28,407 nucleotides of DNA from Seminavis robusta (Eukaryota; Bacillariophyta; Bacillariophyceae; Naviculales; Naviculaceae). Position numbers and translations under genes: made by a program. Below, piece after piece: positions 12,001 through 20,159 of this stretch (position 1 is its first letter; each line of letters starts with the position of its first letter). The stretch spans positions 1-28,407 of the forward strand of contig CAICTM010001480.1 of the NCBI GenBank assembly GCA_903772945.1, written 5' to 3'. The notes under the pieces were generated by a model, which was given only the letters and a program-made list of their open reading frames with translations, was not told the DNA's origin and searched no databases.

Positions 12001-12355
12001 AAGAGGTTTTAACCAAGATTTGTCAAATTGGTAAGTTGGATCCTGCGTCATGGCAAATACATTGAAACTTGTGGTCGCCTAATAATTTTTGCTTCACTGA
12101 CACACCAGGGATGTGAGCGGTGTTACCGACATGTCGTCTATGTTTTTTCGGGCAACTTCCTTTGATCAAAATCTATGTCAGGGTTGGTCGGGCACAATAG
12201 GCCTTCACGCAATTTTTCTCCAAAACATGTTCACAGGGACTGCATGTCCAGACACTTGTGACACAAGGTTTCTTCAGGCAGGGGGTTGGGTGGTTGACCC
12301 ACTCTGTTACGCTTGTGCTGCGCGTACTGAAGGACAGTTTGATTGTATTGTCTGA
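2..12355 (+). CDS. Giant modular BspA-type (DUF285) repeat surface protein with Pro/Ser stalk; 5' partial, frame broken in places
   Basis: The gene is open from base 2 with no start in the window and ends at TGA 12353-12355. I place 13 exons: 2-4807, 4887-5744, 5821-6993, 7071-8357, 8433-9716, 9794-10465, 10549-10623, 10701-10775, 10857-10931, 11008-11082, 11161-11235, 11316-12030 and 12109-12355. All 12 introns are GT-AG, 75-83 nt and phase 2, and each junction restores the repeat register (for example tg|g = Trp before DTSNV at 4807/4887). Order of parts: Pro/Ser stalk, then six beads of 25-residue repeats of the form W-D-x-S-x-V-x-x-M-x-x-M-F-x-x-A-x-x-F-N-x-D-I. Such repeats are known as BspA-like/DUF285 leucine-rich repeats, usually on secreted or surface proteins that bind ligands or cells. 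An extracellular adhesive or cell-covering role is inferred. No C-terminal membrane or lipid anchor is visible; any signal peptide is outside the window. Frame breaks lie in the stalk, near 7586, 8224-8234, 8786, 9469 and 9628-9655, and at 11629. Confidence 0.8.
161..4495 (+). repeat. 19-copy 240-bp tandem repeat coding the Pro/Ser stalk
   Basis: The marker agatcgccaagcttcaa or a near variant begins at 161, 401, 638, 871, 1107, 1346, 1586, 1822, 2069, 2309, 2549, 2789, 3029, 3271, 3516, 3732, 3946, 4187 and 4443. The exact period is 240 bp = 80 residues, built from 20 tetrapeptides of the Pro-Ser-x-x kind (SFNP, STSQ, LPSS, SPSV and so on), so a 12-bp sub-period lies inside. Units from 2069 to 3029 are exactly 240 bp and nearly identical. 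The others are 214-256 bp with small indels. The unit following 3516 has lost 24 bp, a multiple of the 12-bp sub-period, as expected from slippage. The product would be an extended, probably heavily O-glycosylated spacer. Because 240 is divisible by 3, long open frames also appear in the wrong frames and on the other strand. Confidence 0.95.
4563..5985 (+). other. Bead 1: BspA-type domain, 14 repeats (exons 1-3)
   Basis: An N-cap (AELQTEINTWIDTG...YGHISTWDVSRV) is followed by 14 repeats of exactly 25 residues, each starting at Trp. The introns at 4808-4886 (79 nt, gtaagt...accag) and 5745-5820 (76 nt, gtaagt...cacag) are both phase 2. The first splits a Trp codon at a repeat boundary; the second falls inside the last repeat, before FFQASAFNQNLCAW. 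The domain closes with a Cys cap (NLCAW, TSCES, GPLCSMSC), likely disulfide-bonded outside the cell. This is the longest and most diverged bead, and its frame is unbroken from about 4305 through 6993. Confidence 0.85.
6122..7233 (+). other. Bead 2: BspA-type domain, 11 repeats (exons 3-4)
   Basis: The N-cap IDDRDELLAEITTWISTG leads into 11 repeats of 25 residues. The intron at 6994-7070 (77 nt, phase 2) separates the repeat array from the Cys cap (FNQNLCDW, GTNCES, GPLCSTGC). The preceding linker (5986-6121) is Pro/Ser-rich. This copy has no frame break and serves as the reference for the two downstream near-copies. Confidence 0.87.
7488..8594 (+). other. Bead 3: near-copy of bead 2, frame broken
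   Basis: It is almost identical to bead 2 at the DNA level, intron included. Against bead 2 I see single-base deletions near 7586 (gtttcaggg for gtttccaggg), 8224 and 8234. Together they remove three bases, so the frame is restored before the intron. There are about three substitutions. The intron at 8358-8432 is 75 nt, two bases shorter than its siblings, and has no in-frame stop, so the exon would read through if it were retained. The Cys cap has NLCGW instead of NLCDW. Confidence 0.82.
8850..9957 (+). other. Bead 4: near-copy of beads 2 and 3, frame broken
   Basis: This is the third copy of the 11-repeat bead. A one-base deletion lies in the linker upstream (near 8786). Within the bead, deletions lie near 9469 (gatacgc for gataccgc), 9628, 9636, 9648 and 9655. 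The intron is 9717-9793 (77 nt, phase 2) and the downstream Cys cap reads cleanly from 9795. Only a handful of substitutions separate it from bead 2, so deletions equal or outnumber substitutions. Confidence 0.82.
10466..11315 (+). repeat. Tandem exon-plus-intron modules (75-nt exon, 76-83-nt intron)
   Basis: Introns are 10466-10548, 10624-10700, 10776-10856, 10932-11007, 11083-11160 and 11236-11315. Exons between them are all exactly 75 nt (25 codons). Introns resemble one another along their length: gtaagttgg at the start, catcatggcaaatacattga in the middle, attgtggtcgcctaatca, then cactgacacaccag at the end. Exon and intron were therefore copied together as a unit of about 155 bp. Every junction is tg|g, splitting the repeat-initial Trp codon in phase 2. 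The intron at 12031-12108 in bead 6 belongs to the same family. Confidence 0.93.
10987..10988. other. Two undetermined bases (NN) inside an intron
   Basis: The sequence carries nn in the intron 10932-11007, shortly before its acceptor. It does not affect coding, but shows the assembly had trouble in this repetitive stretch. Confidence 0.99.
11640..11790 (+). repeat. Pro/Thr-rich linker with PTEPPT repeats before bead 6
   Basis: It codes roughly seven PTEPPT-like units (PTEPPTMSPTEPPTVPP...). It is a longer form of the short Pro/Thr linker at about 10168-10225, so it probably grew by slippage. It lies just downstream of an in-frame TAG (11629-11631) produced by a 5-base difference from the parallel linker near 10150; it is read in the frame that continues into bead 6. 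Confidence 0.85.
11793..12355 (+). other. Bead 6: short terminal BspA-type domain, 3 repeats (exons 12-13)
   Basis: The N-cap INSKSDLEAAIATWTSTGSS is nearly the same as that of bead 5, followed by only three 25-residue repeats. One phase-2 intron (12031-12108, 78 nt) is present. The C-terminal cap differs from the others: NLCQGW, GTACPDTCD, DPLCYACAA, DFDC-like end FDCIV then TGA. It looks like bead 5 without the amplified exon-intron modules. Whether it is translated with the rest depends on the frame break at 11629. Confidence 0.8.
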
Positions 12356-14632
12356 TACCATGTGGCCCCACAGAACAAGATTTAGGTGAACTAGACCCCC
12401 TTTTTGGGTGACTGGTGAAACATGAGAACGAAGACGACGATCAGCCACTAACTACATATCACAAACATGTTCCCGCCGCTCTAGCTAGCTAGTCTTGGGA
12501 GTTTTGATGGTCAGCCTTCTGTAGTTCTCGTATTCGGGCGGTACTAGATTGGTCGATACCGGTACGTGCTGCAAGCACCAATGACCAATAAGAAGCACAG
12601 TGCAAACGAATTTGCTTCGACGATGGCAAACGACTATCATACTTGCTTTCACGTTGCCATGTAGAAAGAGTGGGGCATGCATACTGTACTGCTGCTGGCA
12701 AATACAATGATTGCCAACTCGGGCATCTTTGGCCACGGTGTTTTGTCTCCTCGAGTTCCCTTTTTTGTTTCAGGGTCTTCAGAGATGGTGGCGTGTCTGT
12801 TCCAATGCCAAGAATGTTGTGGCAACCTGGCTAGCTAGCTACTGTTGAGTTTATTTTTAAAAGAACTAACTAGGACATTGAATCCGAATGGAATCCGTAG
12901 ATTGTAGGCGATTTGTTGATGAAAATGTGATAAACTAGACCATTCAGGGAGATTTTCACCAACTGGGGTGCGGTTGTCTGCGATCGAGGCAGGCCACATT
13001 GGGAACGAGGTTCCTGTGGCGTCGGGATTGGCGGTTGGGGCATTTTGAGGTGGAGGTGGCAAGCATGGCATGAGCTGATCGAGGCAGCCAACACCTACAA
13101 GGTTGGCAACCGTTCCACGGAGGTGCCTTGGAAGGCTTTGCGGCTCCACGCGGTAGCGTGACCAGTAAATCTAGTTCCAGAAAGATTTGGAGCAGCGTTG
13201 TCAAAGGAGTTGGAAGACTGTCGAGTGAGAGATCATAACAAAATCAATCCAAGCAGCAGAATGGAGTTGCTGGTATGACATGACGTGTAAGCCGATTCTG
13301 ATCAAGCAGGAGCATGGTGCAACCAGGAGGAAAGTCACCAAGGGGAAACGAGATCCAGTGGCATCATGGCTGAGCCATCATCCTCCTGAGCGGCCAGTAA
13401 AAGTCGCAGAGCATGTCCTACTGTCTACCGGATGGGAGAGGCAACTCTCGGGTCGAGTTTCGATTGAATCGAATCGTTCGGGTCGATTCTTGAGGACGGG
13501 AAACACAATCCATAAACTATTCGTGTTACTTACGAAACCGTATCACAAGTCGCCTCGATCAGTAATGGTACTTGGCAGGAGTTGTCTAAAAACGAGACTA
13601 TCAAGGACATGCCCAAGCCTCCCATTCCCATCATTTAAGCTCAAACTATGCATATACTCTTATTATCTCATGGTCGAGATGGCCGGAGCGTTGTATTGCT
13701 TAGGTTGTTACGGTATTGGTGAAGTAGATATATAGTGTTGCGTTGACTGAGCGCCCACTCAGCGATTGGATGGGATATGAGTGGCGTTGAGTGACTCGTC
13801 AGAGGCGAATACAGACTCATTGCAGTCAGTGGGACCCGGCACTGTGTGTGTTGCCATCGTGCGATTGCCTTCCAGGCAGAGAAAACGAAAGGTTGTATCG
13901 AATGATATCATTCAATCCGGAATACGGTAGCAAGTACCAGTACCAGGTAGCAGAGACCAGGTATCGGTATGTCATAGGTAGAATAGCAAGCTATCGGTCA
14001 TGGATGACCTCTTAACCGTACCAGGTACCTGGAATTGTGTACTGTTGTGCATGCTACGCGAGTTAGTGGGAGGAAGGACTGTGACTGGAGACCGCACTAT
14101 GGCTGCGCAGTAGAATATGAGGCAAAGTACCCAGCCAGGAAGCAACTGCTTCCTATATAGTGAAATCAACTAATTAAGCCTTTGGCCTTGAGATTTACCA
14201 TCAAAAATTTTGCGGGATTGCGCTCCAGCACCTGTTTCAGCTCTCAAGCTCTCACAATATCAAAGAAGATGAGGTAATTATGGGGATAAATGTATGATCT
14301 ATTTCAGAGCTTTTAAATGGAGAATTTATCTTCCCACACCTACCTGAACCACAAAGCTCGACCTTGGTAAAAAATGAGTCGAGTCGAGTGAGTCAATTAA
14401 AAAAACAAAGAACAATCGATACCAAGTCAACACGTTCCTCACTGTTCTTATTGGGATCTTGATGTACTGAAAAGTGATACTCCAATACCAGGGTCTGAGC
14501 AGTCTTTTCATGAACACGTGTGGATGTTAGAAGTTAGAAGGACGAAACAACAACTTTCGAGCCCTCATGAAATCGACCATCCATCCATCGCACCGCAGAT
14601 TTCTTTCGATTTGTTTGTCATAACCAGCGACC
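12356..14632. other. Intergenic region, no supported gene
   Basis: Short open frames exist on both strands (for example 13280-13735 + and 12835-13149 -). None shows a recognisable domain, good start context or repeat-free protein-like composition. The stretch is marked by short palindromic motifs: ctagctagctag (12481, 12830), taccggta (12557), overlapping taccagtaccagg and accaggtatcggtat (13933-13976), aatcgaatcg (13460) and gagtcgagtcgagtgagtc (about 14373). The 3' end of the upstream gene and the promoter of the gene at 14633 must lie here, but I see no clear signal for either. Confidence 0.6.
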
Positions 14633-15280
14633 ATGAGCTTCAACAGCACAACCACTGCGCCTCTCTCGCTCACCATGAGCTTGGAAGAACTGGTCTCGTT
14701 CAAGCGTCCCACTTTTGCTCATTGGAGGACTCTGGAAGCAGAATACTACGCCGAAATATTCGACACTCTGGTGCACTATGACAAACCGTTCCGTTGGTTT
14801 GATGTCCACAACATGTTCTACACCGCCACCAACTTGTACATGATTTACACTACACAACGCTACACTCGACCTGCAGCTGAGACAGCGCTGCAACGGCGTC
14901 TGTTGGTGCTTGTGAATTTCATGCAATTGGGTGGGTTGGCGTGGCATTTCTACGAGTGTGCCTTTGACGACGCTTGTTTGGTCCACGTGGGTGGCACTCT
15001 CTTTGTGTCCTTGATGCTGCAGCAAATGTGGGAAGGAGGAAAGCGCTTGTTCTGGTCTCACACCGTCGTCATGGTGGCCGCCATAGTCATTCTCGTGGGA
15101 GTGGAGAATCATGACCCAACCGATCCAAGCTTTCATCTACGACATTGGATTGGTCATATTCTGGAAACCACACTAGTCTGCCTCTTGCGTGGAATGTTTG
15201 AGGCAAACTACAGACATCGCCAGCTACAACGACATCAGCAATCGCAAAAGCCAAACAAAAACGCGCTCAAAGTCGAGTAG
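14633..15280 (+). CDS. Hypothetical multi-pass membrane protein, 215 aa
   Basis: The start is ATG in a good eukaryotic context (agcgaccATGagc); a second in-frame ATG lies at codon 15. The stop is TAG at 15278-15280. The protein is not recognised. Residues 1-55 are soluble and fairly charged. Hydrophobic stretches lie at about 89-110 (LLVLVNFMQLGGLAW), 114-133 (CLVHVGGTLFVSLML), 142-158 (SHTVVMVAAIVILVGV) and, weaker, 172-190 (WIGHILETTLVCLLRG), suggesting three to four membrane passes. The tail (191-215) is basic and Gln/Lys-rich. The single exon is free of repeats, with no frame break. Location (plasma membrane, ER or organelle) cannot be told. Confidence 0.7.
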   Translation: MSFNSTTTAPLSLTMSLEELVSFKRPTFAHWRTLEAEYYAEIFDTLVHYDKPFRWFDVHNMFYTATNLYMIYTTQRYTRPAAETALQRRLLVLVNFMQLGGLAWHFYECAFDDACLVHVGGTLFVSLMLQQMWEGGKRLFWSHTVVMVAAIVILVGVENHDPTDPSFHLRHWIGHILETTLVCLLRGMFEANYRHRQLQRHQQSQKPNKNALKVE

Positions 15281-17655
15281 AAACCAACCACAACCCCAGT
15301 GGAAGCAAATCTACCACCGCTTTCCTCTGGCTGGAGGGCCAACAGCCCCACATGGAAGAAAACCACACTTCATCAGCCATTTTTGTCATTACATGTACTA
15401 TATTACATAAATGAAAAATTTATACTCTGCTAGCTATCCAGACAAGTTTTCGTAGCGCAGCCGAGTAAAGCTGATCACACAGAAGCAGCCAGTGTTTTCA
15501 AAAACTACCTTGGGATTGAGACCGAGACTTTCGGTAAAAACCGAGTTGACTCGACTCGCCTCTGATTTAAGCGCCCGCACTGCGCTTCTTGGATTCGATT
15601 AGATAGATTCGTTGGACCGATCAGTGACTTCTTTCTTGCCTTCCTTGCAAGGAACTGAATAAAAATGTGGGCTAGCCCGGCCTGCTTAGTCCAAGGCTGC
15701 TAGCTAGGTAGCTTGCTTGTTGAACACTGTCTCCAACGCTAACTTACTATTTGCTGGAGTATTTGTTGCATAAAAGATTGCCCACTATGCGAACCTTTGG
15801 TTGGGGCAGAAGCGGAGGAAAGTTGTTCTTCTCTGTCGCCTCAACAACATGCAATTGCCCTTGTGAAAGCTACCCATTTATGTCTCGGTGGATCTCGCAA
15901 AGCCAAACCATTTGGCCCCCGTAATGGTCCTCACTTTCTTGCCCCTGATCCCACAGAACCTAGCTAGTCCTGAATTTCAACTGTTCTTTGCTTGAGGCTG
16001 GCCCCGGCTGGCTTCCGTAGATAATTACCCTACTCTAAACCCCCGTTTGTGACAGCCCGCGCTCTGCTCTAGAAATACAAATCGATGGATCATTCGATTT
16101 GTTGCCAAACTTCAATCGATTCGATTGATCAATCGAATGTTTCAATGCAGAACGCGGGACATCGACAATGAGGATAGAGTCGATTCCATGATTCAAGCAA
16201 GGAGCGGCAACAAACACCATGGTGATGAACGGATTGCTGTTCTTTATGCATCTCACGTGCAACTGGTGTGCTCATATGAGGATTGATGATGACATCCATC
16301 TCAATTAGAGATTATTAACGTTTTCCCAGTTCAACTGGAAAAGGCATTGCCTACAGGCTTGATGCGGGGATGGGACACCTTGGTGGCATAGCATATGGCA
16401 ATGGGTACACTTTCAGCCTACTATGAACAGCTACACTCGTATTATGAACTCCCATTCAAGAGAGGAATGGCAAACGAAATGATACAGGCTGCATGTGGCT
16501 GCCGATGGTTTCTTGTTGCTGATGTTGTTGTACAGTATCAAGCCGCTCCGCTGGACTTTTGCATAAGCATCCCCTCCGCCTTTCCGCTTCGCCGAGCTCA
16601 GCGCGCAACATTGATTTTTCTGGGCAACTCTGCTCTTCTTTACAAGTTGCCTCAGGCGAAATGTGGACAACTTGTGGACCCATACCAAATGTCAGTAATC
16701 CACTTCAGGAGGTGCAAGTAATTGTCTACGCCAGAGGCCAGAGGAGTGCATCATCGCGCTGCTATTGAATGCCCCGGATCTTCTCAGGCAGCTTTGGCTG
16801 TGCACCCACAAGACATTGACAACAGGAAGCCCCGACGACCTCGCCGAAACACGCCGCAACGCTCGCAATGAATGGATAGTGGTGTAACCTGCTGTTGGCT
16901 GACCATTGACCATCCATGTCAAGGTTGTGGATGGTTCTATCTCCTCCCCGGCCACGGGAACTGATGTCTTGTTGAGCATTTACTGGCTTTTCTCCAGCTA
17001 CTTTGCATGAAAGGGACGCTAACTATTAGCTAGCTAGTAGTCTTTTTGCGACGTCCTGCTTGGGCTGTTTTTGCTGCAGTTGGTCCTGACTGAGTCAATC
17101 TGTTGTATCCCTTGCATGTCATTAGGATGCTTCCGGGAGTCCCCGACTTGCGGGAGATTTCATCTGGGGCCAAGGAGTGTTCAATTCAACAACACGCGAC
17201 TACGAGTAATACATATTTGAACCCGTAAGTCAACAAGGTGGCAAACGATCCGGGTTCCGATTTACGGGTGAGCATCATTTCAAAATTGTGCAGCAATGCT
17301 CGCGAGAACAGCCCAGGAACTGTCGCTCGGAAGCAATCCTCGACTCTTTTGGGTTGGTCGCAGATATCTTCCCAGGCGCAACCAGTGAGAGTACAGAGCT
17401 GCAAGTCATCCATCAAAGCACGGCAATGAGCCATGACTGGCCTCAATATCTCAAGCTTACTCCATCTCGCAAGATCGACGACACCGAGTCATACGATGGG
17501 ATTGCTTGCCAGGCAGCATGCAACTTGAAGCGCCGAATGATTCAATCAGGCCCCGACCGCAAACAAAACCGTCCACCACTTCAATCATAAAATCATTACA
17601 AAAACAAAAACAAAAACAAAACTCCAGTAAACAAACAAACACTATACTTTGCAAA
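15281..17655. other. Intergenic region, no supported gene
   Basis: Several small open frames (such as 16395-16721 + and 16692-16979 -) lack recognisable features. Notable are an ATCGAAT-rich palindromic patch (16075-16145, with attgatcaat), CTAG-type motifs (15430, 15694, 17028) and TCGA motifs near 15545. The last about 70 bases (17585-17655) form an A/C-rich run (aaaacaaaaacaaaaac) that looks like the 5' leader of the next gene. Confidence 0.55.
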
Positions 17656-18639
17656 ATGAGCTCACATACACTTCCCTCCTTTCCACTGCTGCTCGCTTTT
17701 GGTGTGGGCATGCACACCCTCATTGCATACGGCACCTTTTCCTTTTCCAGGGAGAAGCTCTCCAGTTATGTTACCATTGAGAGCTCCTACCAGTTTGATA
17801 TCATTATAAATGTCCTTTATATGGTTGCCATTGATGCAGTGCTGTCAATCCTCCAACTTGACCGAAACAGCATTCGCCAATGGCATTGGAAAATCAACAC
17901 TACCTTGTCTGTTACATTGCTGATCTACCAATTTGGTGGAGACTACAAGATATCCAGCTCTGTCATCTTTGCTCTCCTGATGGCTGGAATATACTACCGA
18001 TTCAAGGATGCCAACCAAACTGCTTATTTGGTTGGTTTGGTCAAGTATCTAAAAGGAGGCGATGACTATAATGACATCACCATTGGCAGAAACTTCAAGT
18101 ACTTTCTGCTGACTGTTTGTGAGGTTATCGTGATCTACAATGGATATTTCTTCTTCCTCTCCCCATTGCTGTTTGTGATTATCGATGCAGTATGGAACCG
18201 TGTTACTGGAGTACCCAGGACAAAGATCTCGGACTACTATGTGTCTGTGTTTACTGCCAGCATGGACACTGGTTTGTGGGTTGCATTGCTTGGAGTTGAC
18301 ACTATGCCTGACATGCATTGGCAAATGGCTTTGGGGGCTTTTGTCATCTACCACATTGGCCTCTCTGTGCTGCTGCTGGTCAACAACAGTGTCATCTGGC
18401 AGTCTTTCAACTTGATCAACAACAAGTACAGATACATGTCAATGCTGGCATTCTTCCTTGTCTCTGCGAATGCGGGGTCACATGGGCACAGGGTCTTCGT
18501 CTTCTTGTTCAATCTGCTTTCCAATGTATTGTTTATGTATCTTTCTGCCCCAATTGTTCCATACTTCTTGACTGGAACCAAATACAGCGACAAGGAAGCT
18601 GGCAAGGAACAGCTTGTTATCAAATTCAAATCTGTATAA
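17656..18639 (+). CDS. Hypothetical polytopic membrane protein, 327 aa
   Basis: I chose ATG 17656 (gcaaaATGagc) because an A/C-rich, leader-like stretch precedes it. An in-frame ATG at 17518 would add 46 residues of low-complexity, Gln/Lys-rich sequence and is less likely. The stop is TAA at 18637-18639. About eight to ten hydrophobic segments are visible, near residues 7-29, 45-67, 80-95, 99-115, 148-180 (two), 196-213, 224-248, 258-275 and 279-304. No catalytic or transporter signature was recognised. A short loop at 131-146 (KGGDDYNDITIGRNFK) and the Lys-rich C-terminus (KEAGKEQLVIKFKSV) are polar. The gene is a single intact exon and the clearest unbroken gene of its size in the middle of the window. 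Confidence 0.8.
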   Translation: MSSHTLPSFPLLLAFGVGMHTLIAYGTFSFSREKLSSYVTIESSYQFDIIINVLYMVAIDAVLSILQLDRNSIRQWHWKINTTLSVTLLIYQFGGDYKISSSVIFALLMAGIYYRFKDANQTAYLVGLVKYLKGGDDYNDITIGRNFKYFLLTVCEVIVIYNGYFFFLSPLLFVIIDAVWNRVTGVPRTKISDYYVSVFTASMDTGLWVALLGVDTMPDMHWQMALGAFVIYHIGLSVLLLVNNSVIWQSFNLINNKYRYMSMLAFFLVSANAGSHGHRVFVFLFNLLSNVLFMYLSAPIVPYFLTGTKYSDKEAGKEQLVIKFKSV

Positions 18640-18865
18640 TTGGTTGGATGACTTTTCACTGTGGTCTGTTTCCACTTGGATTCCATGATCCAAAGAAGGA
18701 ATGGACAGTAGACTAAATGTAATAGAGAAAACATTGCATAACCTTTCGTCTTGAGCTTCTGGCTTCCCACCATGACAAATCTGTGCCACGAGGGACACGG
18801 GGGTCAATGTACCTGGTCCACATCCTTTCGTCTTGGGCCCTGCCAGAGGGAAGCGGCTATGGGTC

Positions 18866-19710
18866 CTCTGGGACGACAGCGACTTGTACAGGTATGCCAC
18901 CGTGGCTACTTCATGCGGCTGCATCTTTTTTATGGTCTTTCTGACAGACGTGCCATCGCAAACGCTGCATCCCAACACGTACTGTATACAGCTCAGGGGT
19001 TTGGCATCCAGGTTGGTTTGGGGGCTACCCTTTACAACGCGTTACAAGCGGCTGTCTCTCTAGCAACCATACGATATGGAGCCAGTCTTACTACGTTCGC
19101 CTGAAGCATGAACCAGGGTGCCACGTCTTTGCAAATGTGGTTTCTATGGTCTTGTCTATACCATCCTTGATGCCAAGCCTCTCTATGTACAACCCGGCTG
19201 AACTCTGGTGTTTCAGTGCCCGCGAACCACCCGATTGCCTCCAGTCATATCAAAACAATGGAGTCGCTACGTGCGTCCGCGGCGACAACGCCTTCCTCTA
19301 TCGCGTTGGGTTGTTTTATGCGCCTCTTTGCATGGTCTTGCATCGTATTCAGCATAATTGCGACAATCCTCCTCTACACTACCGTCGGAGAGGCGGAAAG
19401 GAAAAGCAACAAGTGCGTTATAGCTGCTAGCGGGCGCCCAAGCTTCGTCAAATCGCAACAGATTGCTCATCAGGCACTTCACTACATCCTTGCCTTCCTC
19501 TTGACGTGGACGTTCCCCACCCTGCATCGAATGCTGGCGTTTGCTGGGTAGGAAAACTTTTGGATATCCTTTGGGCATGTTTTCTTTGATCCAGGCCAGG
19601 GATTCTGCAACTTCTTCATTTACATCAGTCCTCGCTACCTCGTCAATCTGAAGAAGCAACGAAAAACATATCACGACAGGACCACGGGGAGAACGGTGCT
19701 ACTGGAGTGA
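18866..19710 (+). pseudogene. Decayed seven-TM receptor-like (GPCR-like) gene
   Basis: Family-like pieces occur in order but in different frames. They are SDLYRYATVATSCGCIFFMVFL (about 18880-18985), TAQGFGIQVGLGATLYNA (about 18985-19070), MYNPAELWCFSAREPPDC with NNGVATCVRGDNAFLYR (about 19170-19320), a hydrophobic segment FAWSCIVFSIIATILLYT (about 19330-19390), ALHYILAFLLTWTFPT (about 19475-19525) and GFCNFFIYISPRYL (about 19600-19645). These resemble the segments TAQGF-IQ-LYN, LYN-LWCW, NNGV-C-RGDNA, LTW-FPT and GF-NF-Y-RPRYL that I know from abundant diatom GPCR-like proteins. At least three frame changes and an in-frame TAG at 19549-19551 block a full product. I cannot fully exclude unusual introns. 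The assignment comes from remembered motif order, not from a search. Confidence 0.65.
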
Positions 19711-20159
19711 TCGAGGCAAGTAATGATCTTGAATTGTCGCTGTCCTTCTTTTCCAAGTGCAAGGTAGTGTTTTCAACTATGCAGTCTCTCAGCGGCGTCG
19801 CTCAGGGCGATTTCAATTGTGACAACTGCAGCGCGATACCCCACCCGAAAGCAAAAACGGTACAGACGCAGATTCCGACTCCGAGTCGGCCAATGGGGCC
19901 ACAAGTATTGAACAAACATACACAATAGTCAGTTCGCGTTGTCAGTCTAGCCAAAGCTTTGTCTGTGCTCCGGAGGATAAGGGTCTATCCCTAAGCATGG
20001 TGGATACAGCTTATACCACGGGGGTGGTAACCACCTACATATAGCTACTACTTGGGAGGCATTACGAGTTAGATCTTGGTTAGAATAGCTGGCTAGAAGA
20101 GAATTGCTGACGCCCAATATGGCCGCCAAGGTGGAAACAGACCGCAACGATTCGTCGGC

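Noticed and set aside
12835..13204. Overlapping minus-strand open frames of 74-104 codons
   Set aside because: Frames compete with one another and none shows a recognisable family; a gene fragment is possible but cannot be supported.
13280..13735. 151-codon open frame on the + strand
   Set aside because: There is no domain, no repeat and no convincing start context; it lies in motif-rich intergenic DNA and the composition looks random.
16395..16979. Small open frames on both strands (108 and 95 codons)
   Set aside because: No family signature, and composition is unlike the intact genes nearby.
19267..19674. 135-codon minus-strand open frame
   Set aside because: It lies antisense to the receptor-like remnant, whose conserved segments are on the + strand, so it is a shadow.
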